A DNA stretch of 64,000 nucleotides, from positions 1,426,001-1,490,000 of the forward strand of contig NZ_QUSW01000001.1 in NCBI RefSeq assembly GCF_003852895.1, in the 5' to 3' direction. Positions within the stretch are counted from its first letter, which is position 1. Each line of letters begins with the position of its first letter. The stretch comes from Rhizobacter terrae. Lineage in GTDB: Bacteria; Pseudomonadota; Gammaproteobacteria; Burkholderiales; Burkholderiaceae_C. Positions 35,508 to 43,814 of the stretch are shown here, in pieces. A program made the translations under genes and the position numbers. The notes under the pieces were generated by a model. That model was not told where the DNA came from and ran no database searches. It saw nothing but the letters and a program-made list of their open reading frames with translations.

Positions 35508-35554
35508 GGCGTGGGGCAGGTCAGGAAAACGTCTGAAAGAGGCGGCACGCGGCG

Positions 35555-35923
35555 TCAGCCCTGGCTGAACAGATGGCTCGTGACTTCGTCGATGTCGGCG
35601 CGCAGGCCGGCGTCCGCCTGCATCGTGTTCACGACGTCATCGACCAGTTGCTGGAAGGCCGCGTCGTTGCGCAGGTTCTCGCCGAATTCATCGAGCATGC
35701 GCAATTCGATGAAGGCGCGGAAAGCCTTGTGGCCGCGCCGCGGGTCATCCGGGTCGATGGCCGCGATCTGGTGTGCCAGGCGCTGCGGCACCGACAGCGG
35801 CGCTTGAGACTGATCGGCCGGCTTGCGCAGGTCGTTGGGGATGGTCCGCTTGTCCGACTGCAGCACGCGAGACAGTTGCGCCGCCAATGCGACGCGGCCC
35901 GCCGGATTCAGCTTGTCGACCAT
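35555..35923 (-). CDS. Uncharacterised 122-aa protein of the Rhs operon
   Basis: A soluble protein starting MVDKLNPAGRVALAAQLSRV at the ATG at 35923, seven bases after the stop of the upstream TPR gene; a longer form from 35977 would overlap that gene. Seen: a helical C-terminal half with HKAFRAFIELRMLDEFGENL, then QLVDDVVNTMQADAGLRADI. The family is not recognised. It sits between the two TPR genes, and the three are probably cotranscribed. The size and acidic helical character would fit a small chaperone, but that is a guess. Confidence 0.6.
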   Translation of the reverse strand: MVDKLNPAGRVALAAQLSRVLQSDKRTIPNDLRKPADQSQAPLSVPQRLAHQIAAIDPDDPRRGHKAFRAFIELRMLDEFGENLRNDAAFQQLVDDVVNTMQADAGLRADIDEVTSHLFSQG

Positions 35924-35930
35924 GGGCTGC

Positions 35931-36512
35931 TCAGGTGCGGCGGCCGGCGTAGAGCGAGATGGCCACCTGGTGGTCAACCTCGCCCGGCGCCTTGCGCGTC
36001 TCGCCGGACACCACGGCGCCTGCCGCTTGCAACAAGGCCTGCAGCAGCATGTTCATGTCAGCCGCGAGAGGTGCGTTGTCCACGGCCCGGGCCTGCGCAT
36101 CCTTCAACGACTGGATGGCCGCGGCCTGGTCGCCGGTGCACAAGGCCGTGAGCGCCAGGCCGAAGTGCCGATAGGCGCTGTCTTCGGGCAGGTTCAGCAA
36201 CGGTTGGGCCGCCGCCTGCGCCTGGGCAGACGATTGCAGCGTCAGCCACAGCAGGGCCAGTTGCACACGGGCTGCCAGCATTTCCGGGGCCTGGTCAGCC
36301 GCGAGCGTGAGATGCACTACCGCGTCGCCATAGCGCTGCACATGCGCCAACTCCGCACCCAGCAGGTGGTGGGCATGCGGAAACACCGGTGCCAGCTTGA
36401 CGGCCTGCGACCAGGCCGCAATGGCCTCGTCGGACCGCCCCTGCCGGCTGAGGTCGATGCCTTGCCTGAAGAGGGTCTCTGCGGGGCTGGTGTCGGTGGG
36501 GGAAGTCGTCAT
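35931..36512 (-). CDS. TPR-repeat protein (first gene of the Rhs operon)
   Basis: A 193-aa TPR protein: ETLFRQGIDLSRQGRSDEAI then AAWSQAVKLAPVFPHAHHLL, a second pair with VHLTLAADQAPEMLAARVQL and a third with RHFGLALTALCTGDQAAAIQ. No export signal. It begins the minus-strand group TPR - small protein - TPR - giant Rhs - immunity. The arrangement of three repeats resembles T3SS class II chaperones (SycD-like) in size, but TPR is too general to assign a partner. Confidence 0.7.
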   Translation of the reverse strand: MTTSPTDTSPAETLFRQGIDLSRQGRSDEAIAAWSQAVKLAPVFPHAHHLLGAELAHVQRYGDAVVHLTLAADQAPEMLAARVQLALLWLTLQSSAQAQAAAQPLLNLPEDSAYRHFGLALTALCTGDQAAAIQSLKDAQARAVDNAPLAADMNMLLQALLQAAGAVVSGETRKAPGEVDHQVAISLYAGRRT

Positions 36513-36634
36513 GGCGTGGGCGCGTTCGGGCGCTTTCTGATTCTAGTCGGGGGCCTCCGATCAACCTCAGCTGGTTTTACCCCTTCACGGACCAACGGGG
36601 ACTTTCGCGTGAACTCTTCGATGGAAATGCAGCC

Positions 36635-38104
36635 TCACGAAAACCGATACGACACCAGCGACTCCGAGTCCACGTTCGGCACCATCGCCTTGCCCGCCGG
36701 CGGAAATGCCCGCTGAACGCAGTTCTCGCGCGGGCACACACGACACCCGGGCCCGATCAACGCGGCCTGCGAGGACGGCCCCAGGTCCAGCCCACTGGCA
36801 TAGACCAGTTCACGCGCGTGCGTGAGGTCGCACCCCAGCCCGATCGCGAACAGCTTGCGCTGCGCCCGGTAGCCGCCGCCGCCACGCTCGATGGTGCAGG
36901 CGATGCCGAAGAACCGGCTCCCATCAGGCATCTCCGCGATCTGCGTGAGGATGCGCCCGGGCTGCGCGAATGCCTCGTGCACATGCCACAGCGGGCACGC
37001 ACCACCATGCCGTGCGAAGTGGAAGGCGGTGGCGCTCTGCCGCTTGGAGATGTTGCCCGCCTGGTCCACCCGCACGAAGTAGAACGGCACGCCCCGCGCC
37101 CCTGGCCGCTGCAGCGTCGACAGCCGGTGGCACACCGTCTCGAAGCTCACGTGGAAGCGCTGCTGCAGCCATTCGATGTCGTACCGGCATTCGCGCGCCG
37201 CCGACAGGAACTCGCCGTACGGCAGCAGCACCGCCCCCGCGAAGTAGTGCGCCAGGCCTTGCCGCGCCAGAGCCTGCGTGGATTCATCGGAGATGCCGCT
37301 GTCTTCCACCTCGGCCGCGATCGCATCGGCTGCCGCGAGCAGCGCGTACTGCGTCGCGATCTGGAAGGCCTGCTGTGCATCGCTCAGATGCGCTGACAGC
37401 CGCAGGCAGCGCCGCTGCGGTTCGTAGCGGCGCAGCAGCAGCGACGGATCGGAGCCCGCGTCCAGCCACTCCACCGCCACGCCGCAGCGCTGCAACAGCG
37501 CGCCGCGCAAGGCCTCCACGCGCTGCCCCGGCCGCAGGTGCAGCGACTGCGCCAGCTCCTCAGCCAGGTGGTCCAGCGTCTCGATGTGGTTGTTGCGCCG
37601 GTTGAAGTGGTCCCGCACCTCCTCGTGCGGCAGCGGCACCGACGACGCGCGCACCTGCTCGCTGCCCAGTTCGCCGTAGAAGCGGGCCACCGTGTGCTCA
37701 TGCTCTTCCTTCAGCCGCTGGTGGCGCTGGTACAGCGTGAGGAAGGACTCGACCAGCTCCGGCGCGTGCTCGACCATGCGCGACAACTGCGTGGCGCTCA
37801 CGTTCATCGCCTTGCCCGGCGACAGCGTGCGGTCTTGCAGGGCACCGTCGAGTTCAGCCAGCAGGCGCTTGTCCTGCTCCTCGCTGAACTGCGACACGTC
37901 GCCGCCGAACACCTCGGCCAGGCGCAGCAGCACGCCAGCCGTGACCGGCCGCTGGTTGGTCTCGATCTGGCTCACGTAGCTCAGCGACAGGCCCAGGCGC
38001 TGCGCGAGCAGGCCCTGGTTCCAGCCGAGCTGTTCGCGCATGCGGCGCACGCGCGGGCCGACAAAGAGCTTGCGCGGATTGGCGGTGGCGGCGGTGGTTT
38101 CCAT
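36635..38104 (-). CDS. ScfR/RamB-type XRE regulator of short-chain acyl-CoA metabolism
   Basis: A 489-aa regulator starting METTAATANPRKLFVGPRVR at the ATG at 38104. An XRE helix-turn-helix (residues about 18-70: MREQLGWNQGLLAQRLGLSL then SYVSQIETNQRPVT) precedes a large domain with the degenerate ImmA/IrrE peptidase-like stretch GLAHYFAGAVLLPYGEFLSA. The C-terminal ScfR domain ends in GPGCRVCPRENCVQRAFPP, a Cys cluster typical of the family. Known relatives respond to propionate, acetate or methylcitrate-pathway signals. It is divergent from mmsA, with a perfect palindrome in between, so it probably controls the valine/isobutyryl-CoA genes and itself. Confidence 0.85.
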   Translation of the reverse strand: METTAATANPRKLFVGPRVRRMREQLGWNQGLLAQRLGLSLSYVSQIETNQRPVTAGVLLRLAEVFGGDVSQFSEEQDKRLLAELDGALQDRTLSPGKAMNVSATQLSRMVEHAPELVESFLTLYQRHQRLKEEHEHTVARFYGELGSEQVRASSVPLPHEEVRDHFNRRNNHIETLDHLAEELAQSLHLRPGQRVEALRGALLQRCGVAVEWLDAGSDPSLLLRRYEPQRRCLRLSAHLSDAQQAFQIATQYALLAAADAIAAEVEDSGISDESTQALARQGLAHYFAGAVLLPYGEFLSAARECRYDIEWLQQRFHVSFETVCHRLSTLQRPGARGVPFYFVRVDQAGNISKRQSATAFHFARHGGACPLWHVHEAFAQPGRILTQIAEMPDGSRFFGIACTIERGGGGYRAQRKLFAIGLGCDLTHARELVYASGLDLGPSSQAALIGPGCRVCPRENCVQRAFPPAGKAMVPNVDSESLVSYRFS

Positions 38105-38134
38105 CTTCACAGGATTCGCAAATTCCACAGATGT

Positions 38135-38154
38135 CTTGCAAAGACATTTGCAAG
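38135..38154. promoter_or_regulatory. Palindromic operator candidate for the ScfR/RamB-like regulator
   Basis: Perfect inverted repeat CTTGCAAA (38135-38142), spacer GACA, TTTGCAAG (38147-38154) in the 142-base divergent gap. A third half-site-like TTCGCAAA lies at 38116-38123. From memory, actinobacterial RamB sites contain a TTTGCAAA-type core, which resembles these arms. Confidence 0.65.
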
Positions 38155-38179
38155 TTTTCGCTTTCACATCAATCACTTG

Positions 38180-38208
38180 TTGAGCGATGTGAAACGTGTG
38201 GATAGATT
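38180..38208 (+). promoter_or_regulatory. Possible sigma-70 promoter of the valine-degradation operon
   Basis: TTGAGC (38180-38185), a 17-base spacer and TAGATT (38203-38208), about 38 bases before the mmsA ATG and just downstream of the palindrome. Both boxes match the consensus at four of six positions. A plausible but unproven promoter, placed so that the palindrome would lie just upstream of its -35. Confidence 0.4.
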
Positions 38209-38246
38209 CTGTGTGAACTTCAGCCACCTGTCCAGGAGACCCCGCG

Positions 38247-39755
38247 ATGAGCCAAGACTTGCCCCGCATCCCGCTCTTGATCAACGGCCGGCTGGTGCCT
38301 TCGCGCACCACCGAATGGCGGCCGGTCATCAACCCCGCCACGCAGGAACGGCTCGCCTGGGTGCCAATGGCCACGGCCGATGAAGTGCGCGACGCGGTGG
38401 CCGCCGCACAGGCCGCGTTCGCCACCTGGCGCAAGACGCCCATCGGCCAGCGCGCGCGCATCTTCCTCAAATACCAGCAGCTCATCCGCGACAACATCAA
38501 GTCGCTGGCCGCCACGCTCACCGCTGAGCAGGGCAAGACCCTGGCCGATGCGGAAGGCGATGTGTTCCGCGGCCTGGAAGTGGTGGAGCACGCCGCCAAC
38601 ATCGGCAGCCTGCAGATGGGCGAGCGGGCGCACAACGTGGCCTCGGGCGTGGACACCTACACCTTGCTGCAGCCGCTGGGCGTGTGCGCGGGCATCACGC
38701 CCTTCAACTTCCCCGCGATGATCCCGCTGTGGATGTTCCCCATGGCGATCGCCTGCGGCAACACCTTCGTGCTCAAGCCCTCGGAGCAGGATCCGATGGT
38801 GACCATGCGGCTGGTGGAGCTGGCACTGGAGGCCGGCATTCCGCCGGGCGTGCTGAACGTGGTGCACGGCGGCGAGGACGTGGTGAACGCGCTGTGCGAC
38901 CACGCGGACATCAAGGCGATCTCCTTCGTCGGCTCGACCCGCGTGGGTACGCATGTGTACCAGCGCGCCACGCTGGCCGGCAAGCGCGTGCAATGCATGA
39001 TGGGCGCGAAGAACCATGCGGTGGTGCTGCCCGATGCGCACAAGGAACAGACGCTGAATGCGCTGGTGGGCGCGGCCTTCGGCGCCGCGGGGCAGCGCTG
39101 CATGGCCGTGTCGGTCGCGGTGCTGGTGGGTGCGGCACGCGAGTGGATTCCGCGGATCGTCGAGAAAGCGCGCGGCCTCACGGTGGGCGCGGGAACGGGC
39201 GCCGGCACCGATGTGGGCCCGGTCATCTCCTGCGCCGCGAAGGAGCGCGTGGAGGCGCTCATCGCGCGCGGCACCGATGAAGGCGCCACGCTGGAACTCG
39301 ACGGCCGCCTGCCGCCGCTGGACGGTCAGCTGAAGGAAGGCAACTTCGTCGGCCCCACCATCTTCTCGGGCGTGAAGCCGGGCATGTCGCTGTACGAGCA
39401 GGAGATCTTCGGACCGGTGCTGTGCATCGCCGAAGCCGCGACGCTGGACGAAGCCATCGCCTTCATCAACGCCAACCCCAACGGCAACGGCACGGCCATC
39501 TTCACGCAGTCGGGTGCCGCGGCCCGGCGCTTCGAGGAGGACATCGACGTGGGCCAGGTGGGCATCAACGTGCCCATCCCCGTGCCCGTGCCGCTGTTCT
39601 CGTTCACCGGCTCGCGTGCATCGAAGCTGGGCGACCTCGGCCCCTACGGCAAGCAGGTCGTCACGTTCTACACGCAGACCAAGACGGTGACCGCGCGCTG
39701 GTTCGACGACCACGGCGTGTCCGGCGGCGTGAACACCACCATCAGCCTGCGCTGA
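38247..39755 (+). CDS. mmsA: Methylmalonate-semialdehyde dehydrogenase (acylating) MmsA
   Basis: A 502-aa aldehyde dehydrogenase of the MmsA type: it oxidises methylmalonate semialdehyde to propionyl-CoA at the end of valine degradation. Seen: [20 protein letters not shown] (cofactor-binding region), [15 protein letters not shown] (NAD-binding), and the catalytic cysteine in [10 protein letters not shown] (Cys285). GQRCMA with a cysteine but without the usual upstream catalytic Glu motif of hydrolytic ALDHs fits the CoA-acylating subgroup. First gene of a plus-strand operon, with the acyl-CoA dehydrogenase gene nine bases downstream. Confidence 0.93.
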   Translation: MSQDLPRIPLLINGRLVPSRTTEWRPVINPATQERLAWVPMATADEVRDAVAAAQAAFATWRKTPIGQRARIFLKYQQLIRDNIKSLAATLTAEQGKTLADAEGDVFRGLEVVEHAANIGSLQMGERAHNVASGVDTYTLLQPLGVCAGITPFNFPAMIPLWMFPMAIACGNTFVLKPSEQDPMVTMRLVELALEAGIPPGVLNVVHGGEDVVNALCDHADIKAISFVGSTRVGTHVYQRATLAGKRVQCMMGAKNHAVVLPDAHKEQTLNALVGAAFGAAGQRCMAVSVAVLVGAAREWIPRIVEKARGLTVGAGTGAGTDVGPVISCAAKERVEALIARGTDEGATLELDGRLPPLDGQLKEGNFVGPTIFSGVKPGMSLYEQEIFGPVLCIAEAATLDEAIAFINANPNGNGTAIFTQSGAAARRFEEDIDVGQVGINVPIPVPVPLFSFTGSRASKLGDLGPYGKQVVTFYTQTKTVTARWFDDHGVSGGVNTTISLR

Positions 39756-39763
39756 GGCGCGCC

Positions 39764-40924
39764 ATGGACTTCGAGCTGAGCGAGGAACAGCGCGCCTTCC
39801 AGCAGGCGGCGCGGGACTTTGCGCGCGACGAGATGGCGCCGCATGCGGCGCAATGGGACGCTCAGTCGCTCTTCCCCCGCGACACGCTGCGGCATGCAGG
39901 CGAGCTTGGCTTCTGCGGCTTGTATGCCGACGCGGCCCACGGCGGGCTCGGACTGCCGCGGCTGGATTCGACGCTGGTGTTCGAGGAGCTGGCCGCGGCC
40001 TGCCCGTCGACCACCGCCTTCCTCAGCATCCACAACATGGCCGCGTGGATGGTGACGAGCTTTGCCACGCCTGCAGTCGCAACGCACTGGGGCCCGGCGC
40101 TGACCAGTGGGCGACAGCTCGCGTCGTACTGCCTGACCGAGCCCGGCGCGGGCTCGGACGCGGCCTCGCTTCGCACCACTGCCACACGCGACGGCGACCA
40201 CTACCGGCTCCAGGGCAGCAAGGCCTTCATCTCCGGCGCGGGCGCGACCGATGTGCTGGTGGTGATGGCGCGTACCGGCGGCGAAGGCGCGGCCGGCATC
40301 TCCGCTTTCCTCGTCGATGCGCAAAGCCCGGGCATCACCTACGGCCGCAAGGAAGAGAAGATGGGCTGGAACAGCCAGCCCACGCGCGCCGTCGCCTTCG
40401 ACCAGGTGCGCGTGCCCGTGTCGCACTTGCTCGGCCAGGAAGGCGAAGGCTTCAGGATCGCGATGAAGGGCCTGGACGGCGGGCGCATCAACATCGCCTG
40501 CTGCTCGGTGGGCGCAGCGCAGGGCGCGATGGCCGCCGCCCAGCGCCACATGCACGAACGCCGACAGTTCGGCCGCGCGCTGGCCGACATGCAGGCCATG
40601 CAGTTCAAGCTGGCCGACATGGCCACCGAACTCGTGGCCGCGCGGCAGATGGTGCGCCTGGCCGCCTGCAAGCTCGACACGGATTCGCCCGATGCGCAGG
40701 TGTACTGCGCCATGGCCAAGCGCCTGGCCACCGACATCGGCTTCCAGGTGTGCAACGAGGCGCTGCAGATCCATGGCGGCTACGGCTACATCCGCGAGTA
40801 CCCGCTGGAGCGCTACCTGCGCGATGCACGCGTGCACCAGATCCTGGAAGGCACCAACGAAATCATGCGCGTGATCGTCGCGCGCCGGCTTCTTCAAGAC
40901 CACGCACCGGAGACCATTCGATGA
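39764..40924 (+). CDS. Acyl-CoA dehydrogenase (isobutyryl-CoA dehydrogenase type)
   Basis: A 386-aa FAD flavoenzyme. Seen: N-terminal MDFELSEEQRAFQQAARDFA, the flavin-binding YCLTEPGAGSDAASL, LQGSKAFISGAGATDVLVVM, RRQFGRALADMQAMQFKLAD, HGGYGYIREYPLERYLRDA, and ILEGTNEIMRVIVARRLL, where Glu362 is the likely catalytic base. Full length. The surrounding valine-pathway genes indicate isobutyryl-CoA to methacrylyl-CoA oxidation. Its stop overlaps the enoyl-CoA hydratase ATG by four bases. Confidence 0.9.
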   Translation: MDFELSEEQRAFQQAARDFARDEMAPHAAQWDAQSLFPRDTLRHAGELGFCGLYADAAHGGLGLPRLDSTLVFEELAAACPSTTAFLSIHNMAAWMVTSFATPAVATHWGPALTSGRQLASYCLTEPGAGSDAASLRTTATRDGDHYRLQGSKAFISGAGATDVLVVMARTGGEGAAGISAFLVDAQSPGITYGRKEEKMGWNSQPTRAVAFDQVRVPVSHLLGQEGEGFRIAMKGLDGGRINIACCSVGAAQGAMAAAQRHMHERRQFGRALADMQAMQFKLADMATELVAARQMVRLAACKLDTDSPDAQVYCAMAKRLATDIGFQVCNEALQIHGGYGYIREYPLERYLRDARVHQILEGTNEIMRVIVARRLLQDHAPETIR

Positions 40925-41706
40925 GCAACGATTCCTCACCCCTGCTGCTGGAGGTGCGCGAGCACACCGCGGTGGTGACCCTGAACAACCCGCCGGCCCA
41001 TACGTGGACTCGCGAGAGCCTGGCGGCCCTGGCGCGGCTCGTGCGCGAACTGGAGGCACGGCGCGACATCTACAGCCTCGTCATCACCGGCCAGGGCCCG
41101 AAGTTCTTCAGCGCGGGCGCCGACCTCAAGCTCTTTGCCGATGGCGACAAGGCGGTCGCACGCGAGATGGCACGCCGCTTCGGCGAAGCCTTCGAGACGC
41201 TGGCAGCATTCCGTGGCGTGAGCATCGCCGCCATCAACGGCTATGCGATGGGCGGCGGACTCGAATGCGCGCTGGCCTGCGACCTGCGCATCGCGGAGTC
41301 GCAGGCGGTGATGGCGCTTCCCGAGGCCTCGGTGGGCCTGCTGCCTTGCGCGGGCGGCACGCAGTGGCTGTCGTGGACCGTGGGCGAGAGCTGGGCCAAG
41401 CGCATGGTGCTGCTGGGCGAGCGGGTGGATGCGGCCACCGCCCTGCGCATCGGCCTGGTGGATGAAGTCACGCCGCCCGGCGACGCACTGCAACGCGCCT
41501 TGCAGCTCGCGCAAAGCGTGCAGCGGCAAAGCCCGACGAGCGTGGCCGCGTGCAAGCGGCTGATCCAGGGGGCACGCGTGACGTCGCCGCAGGTGATGCT
41601 GCTGCGCGAGCGCGAAGCCTTCGTCGACCTCTTCGACACCGCGGACCAGCGCGAAGGCGTGCAGGCCTTCCTGGACAAGCGCGCGCCGGCATGGCGCAAC
41701 GCCTGA
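40921..41706 (+). CDS. Enoyl-CoA hydratase (crotonase family)
   Basis: A 261-aa crotonase-fold enzyme, probably hydrating methacrylyl-CoA to 3-hydroxyisobutyryl-CoA. Seen: VVTLNNPPAHTWTRESLAAL, the oxyanion-hole segments GPKFFSAGADLKLF and AINGYAMGGGLECALACDLR, and MALPEASVGLLPCAGGTQWL with the typical catalytic acidic position. The normal P-x-x-N-A motif near the N-terminus reads PPAHTW. It is coupled to the preceding gene (ATGA overlap) and lies 10 bases before the hydrolase gene. Confidence 0.88.
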   Translation: MSNDSSPLLLEVREHTAVVTLNNPPAHTWTRESLAALARLVRELEARRDIYSLVITGQGPKFFSAGADLKLFADGDKAVAREMARRFGEAFETLAAFRGVSIAAINGYAMGGGLECALACDLRIAESQAVMALPEASVGLLPCAGGTQWLSWTVGESWAKRMVLLGERVDAATALRIGLVDEVTPPGDALQRALQLAQSVQRQSPTSVAACKRLIQGARVTSPQVMLLREREAFVDLFDTADQREGVQAFLDKRAPAWRNA

Positions 41707-41716
41707 GGACGCCGCC

Positions 41717-42823
41717 GTGACCGTGATCCTCCGAGAGTTCGACACGGCGGGCGGCCACCGCTTCGGCCATGCCACGCTGGCCTCGCCGACCACGCTGAAC
41801 GCCTTGTCACTGGCGATGATCGACCAGTTGGCACCGCGCCTGGACACGTGGATCGCCGACCCGGGCATCGCCGGCATCGTGCTCGATGCCGAAGGCGAGA
41901 AGGCCTTCTGCGCCGGCGGCGACGTGCAGGCCCTGTACCGCAGCATGCGCGACACCGAGCCCGGCCAGGTGCCGCGCGAGGCCGCCGCCTTCTTCGAGCG
42001 CGAGTACCGGCTCGACCACCGCATCCACACCTGCCCCAAGCCCATCCTGTGCTGGGGACACGGCATCGTCATGGGCGGCGGGCTGGGGCTGATGGCAGGG
42101 GCCTCGCACCGCGTCGCCACGCCGGGCACGCGCATCGCGATGCCGGAGATCAGCATCGGCCTCTATCCGGATGTCGGCGGCAGCTGGTTCCTGCCGCGCA
42201 TGCCGGGACGCACGGGGCTCTTCCTCGCCCTGACCGGTGCGCCGATGAACGCCGCCGATGCACGCTTTGTTGGCCTGGCGGATGCGGTGCTGCCCCACGC
42301 GCTGAAGGACACCATGCTGCAGGCGATCGCCACGGCGCGCTGGCAAGGCGATGCGCAGGCCGACCGCGAGCACCTCACGCGGCTGCTGATGCAGTTCCCG
42401 GCGGAGGCGGGCGAGTCGGTCTTGCGGCGCCACGTCGATCTCATCGGCAGCGTGATGCTGGACGACGGGCTCGAGGCCATCGCCACCCGCCTGCGCGGCC
42501 TGGCGGAACATGCCGATGCCTGGCTGTCCGCCGCCGGCAAGACCTTCGCCAAGGGCTCGCCCACCTCGGCCGCGCTCTCGCATCGCCTGTGGCAGGCCGC
42601 GCGCCACCTGTCGCTGGCACAGGTGCTGCGCCTGGAGTACCAGGTGTCGCTGGGCAGCTGCATGCACCACGACTTCGCCGAGGGCGTGCGTGCCCTGCTG
42701 ATCGACAAAGACCGCAAACCCATCTGGGCGCCGGCCACGCTGGACCAGGTGACGCGGGCGCACGTCGATGCGCACTTCATCGAGCGGCACGACGGCCTCC
42801 ATCCCCTGCACGACCTGCATTGA
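41717..42823 (+). CDS. 3-Hydroxyisobutyryl-CoA hydrolase
   Basis: A 368-aa crotonase-family hydrolase starting with GTG. Seen: KAFCAGGDVQALYRSMRD, ILCWGHGIVMGGGLGLMAGA, and AMPEISIGLYPDVGGSWFLP, the signature that separates 3-hydroxyisobutyryl-CoA hydrolases from ordinary hydratases, and a long helical C-terminus with CMHHDFAEGVRALLIDKDRK then P-x-W-x-P. It releases 3-hydroxyisobutyrate for MmsB. Ten bases after the enoyl-CoA hydratase gene and ten before mmsB. Confidence 0.92.
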   Translation: MTVILREFDTAGGHRFGHATLASPTTLNALSLAMIDQLAPRLDTWIADPGIAGIVLDAEGEKAFCAGGDVQALYRSMRDTEPGQVPREAAAFFEREYRLDHRIHTCPKPILCWGHGIVMGGGLGLMAGASHRVATPGTRIAMPEISIGLYPDVGGSWFLPRMPGRTGLFLALTGAPMNAADARFVGLADAVLPHALKDTMLQAIATARWQGDAQADREHLTRLLMQFPAEAGESVLRRHVDLIGSVMLDDGLEAIATRLRGLAEHADAWLSAAGKTFAKGSPTSAALSHRLWQAARHLSLAQVLRLEYQVSLGSCMHHDFAEGVRALLIDKDRKPIWAPATLDQVTRAHVDAHFIERHDGLHPLHDLH

Positions 42824-42833
42824 AAGGACACCC

Positions 42834-43724
42834 ATGAGCACCACCATCGCATTCATCGGGCTGGGCCAGATGGGCCTGCCCATGGCCTGCAATCTCCAGA
42901 AGACGGGATGCACCGTCCACGCCTTCGACCTCAGCAGCCAGGCCTGCACCAAGGCACGCGAGCTCGGGTTGGGCGTCGCGGCCAGTGCACGCGAGGCGGC
43001 CGAAGGCGCGGCCGTCGTCGTGTCGATGCTGCCGGCCAGCCGCCACGTCGAATCGCTGTACCTCGGCGATGACGGCCTGCTGGCCGTGCTGCCGGCGGGC
43101 ACGCTCGTCATCGACAGCAGCACCATCGCGCCGGCCACGGTGCAAGCGGTGGCGCGCGCCGCGGCCGCACGCGGCGTGTTGATGCTCGATGCGCCGGTGT
43201 CGGGCGGCACGGTGGGTGCCGCCGCCGGCACGCTGACCTTCATCGTGGGCGGTCCCGCCTCGACGCTGGAGGCCGCCCGGCCGGTGCTGCAAGGCATGGG
43301 CAAGAACATCTTCCACATGGGCGACAGCGGCGCGGGACAGGTGGCCAAGCTGTGCAACAACATGGCCCTGGGCGTCATCATGGCCGTCACCGCTGAAGCG
43401 CTTGCCCTGGGCACGGCCCATGGGCTGGATGCCAAGGTCCTCTCGCAGATGATGGCCGTGAGCACCGGCCGCAGCTGGGCGACCGAGGTGTGCAACCCCT
43501 GGCCCGGCGTGCTGGACAACGCACCGGCCTCGCGCGGCTACGGCGGCGGGTTCGGCAACGACCTGATGCTCAAGGACCTGGGCCTGGCGGTGGAGGCCGC
43601 GCTTGGCGCCGGTGCCGCCGTGCCTCTGGGCGAGCTGGCGCGCAACCTGTATGCGCTCAACAGCCGCGCCGGCAGGGGGCAGCTCGACTTCTCCAGCATC
43701 CAGCAGTTGCTGGGCGCGAAGTAA
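42834..43724 (+). CDS. mmsB: 3-Hydroxyisobutyrate dehydrogenase MmsB
   Basis: A 296-aa NAD-dependent beta-hydroxyacid dehydrogenase. Seen: Rossmann IAFIGLGQMGLPMACNL, substrate-binding DAPVSGGTVGAAAGTLTFIV, catalytic lysine in GAGQVAKLCNNM (about Lys171), and NDLMLKDLGLAVEAA near the C-terminus. It oxidises 3-hydroxyisobutyrate to methylmalonate semialdehyde, the substrate of MmsA at the start of the operon. Start at ATG 42834 with an AAAGGA-type site upstream. Last gene of the operon. Confidence 0.93.
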   Translation: MSTTIAFIGLGQMGLPMACNLQKTGCTVHAFDLSSQACTKARELGLGVAASAREAAEGAAVVVSMLPASRHVESLYLGDDGLLAVLPAGTLVIDSSTIAPATVQAVARAAAARGVLMLDAPVSGGTVGAAAGTLTFIVGGPASTLEAARPVLQGMGKNIFHMGDSGAGQVAKLCNNMALGVIMAVTAEALALGTAHGLDAKVLSQMMAVSTGRSWATEVCNPWPGVLDNAPASRGYGGGFGNDLMLKDLGLAVEAALGAGAAVPLGELARNLYALNSRAGRGQLDFSSIQQLLGAK

Positions 43725-43814
43725 GTGATTCGCAGGGTGGGCCAAGACCTTACGGCAGCGGCCGGTGGCGGGGCCCTGCACAATCGGATGGCTTTCACCC
43801 TCTGATCGTTTCCC

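Noticed and set aside
36635-38656. Longer start of the ScfR-like regulator reaching into mmsA
   Set aside because: The extension would run across the divergent promoter gap and into mmsA on the other strand; the family N-terminus with the HTH starts at 38104.
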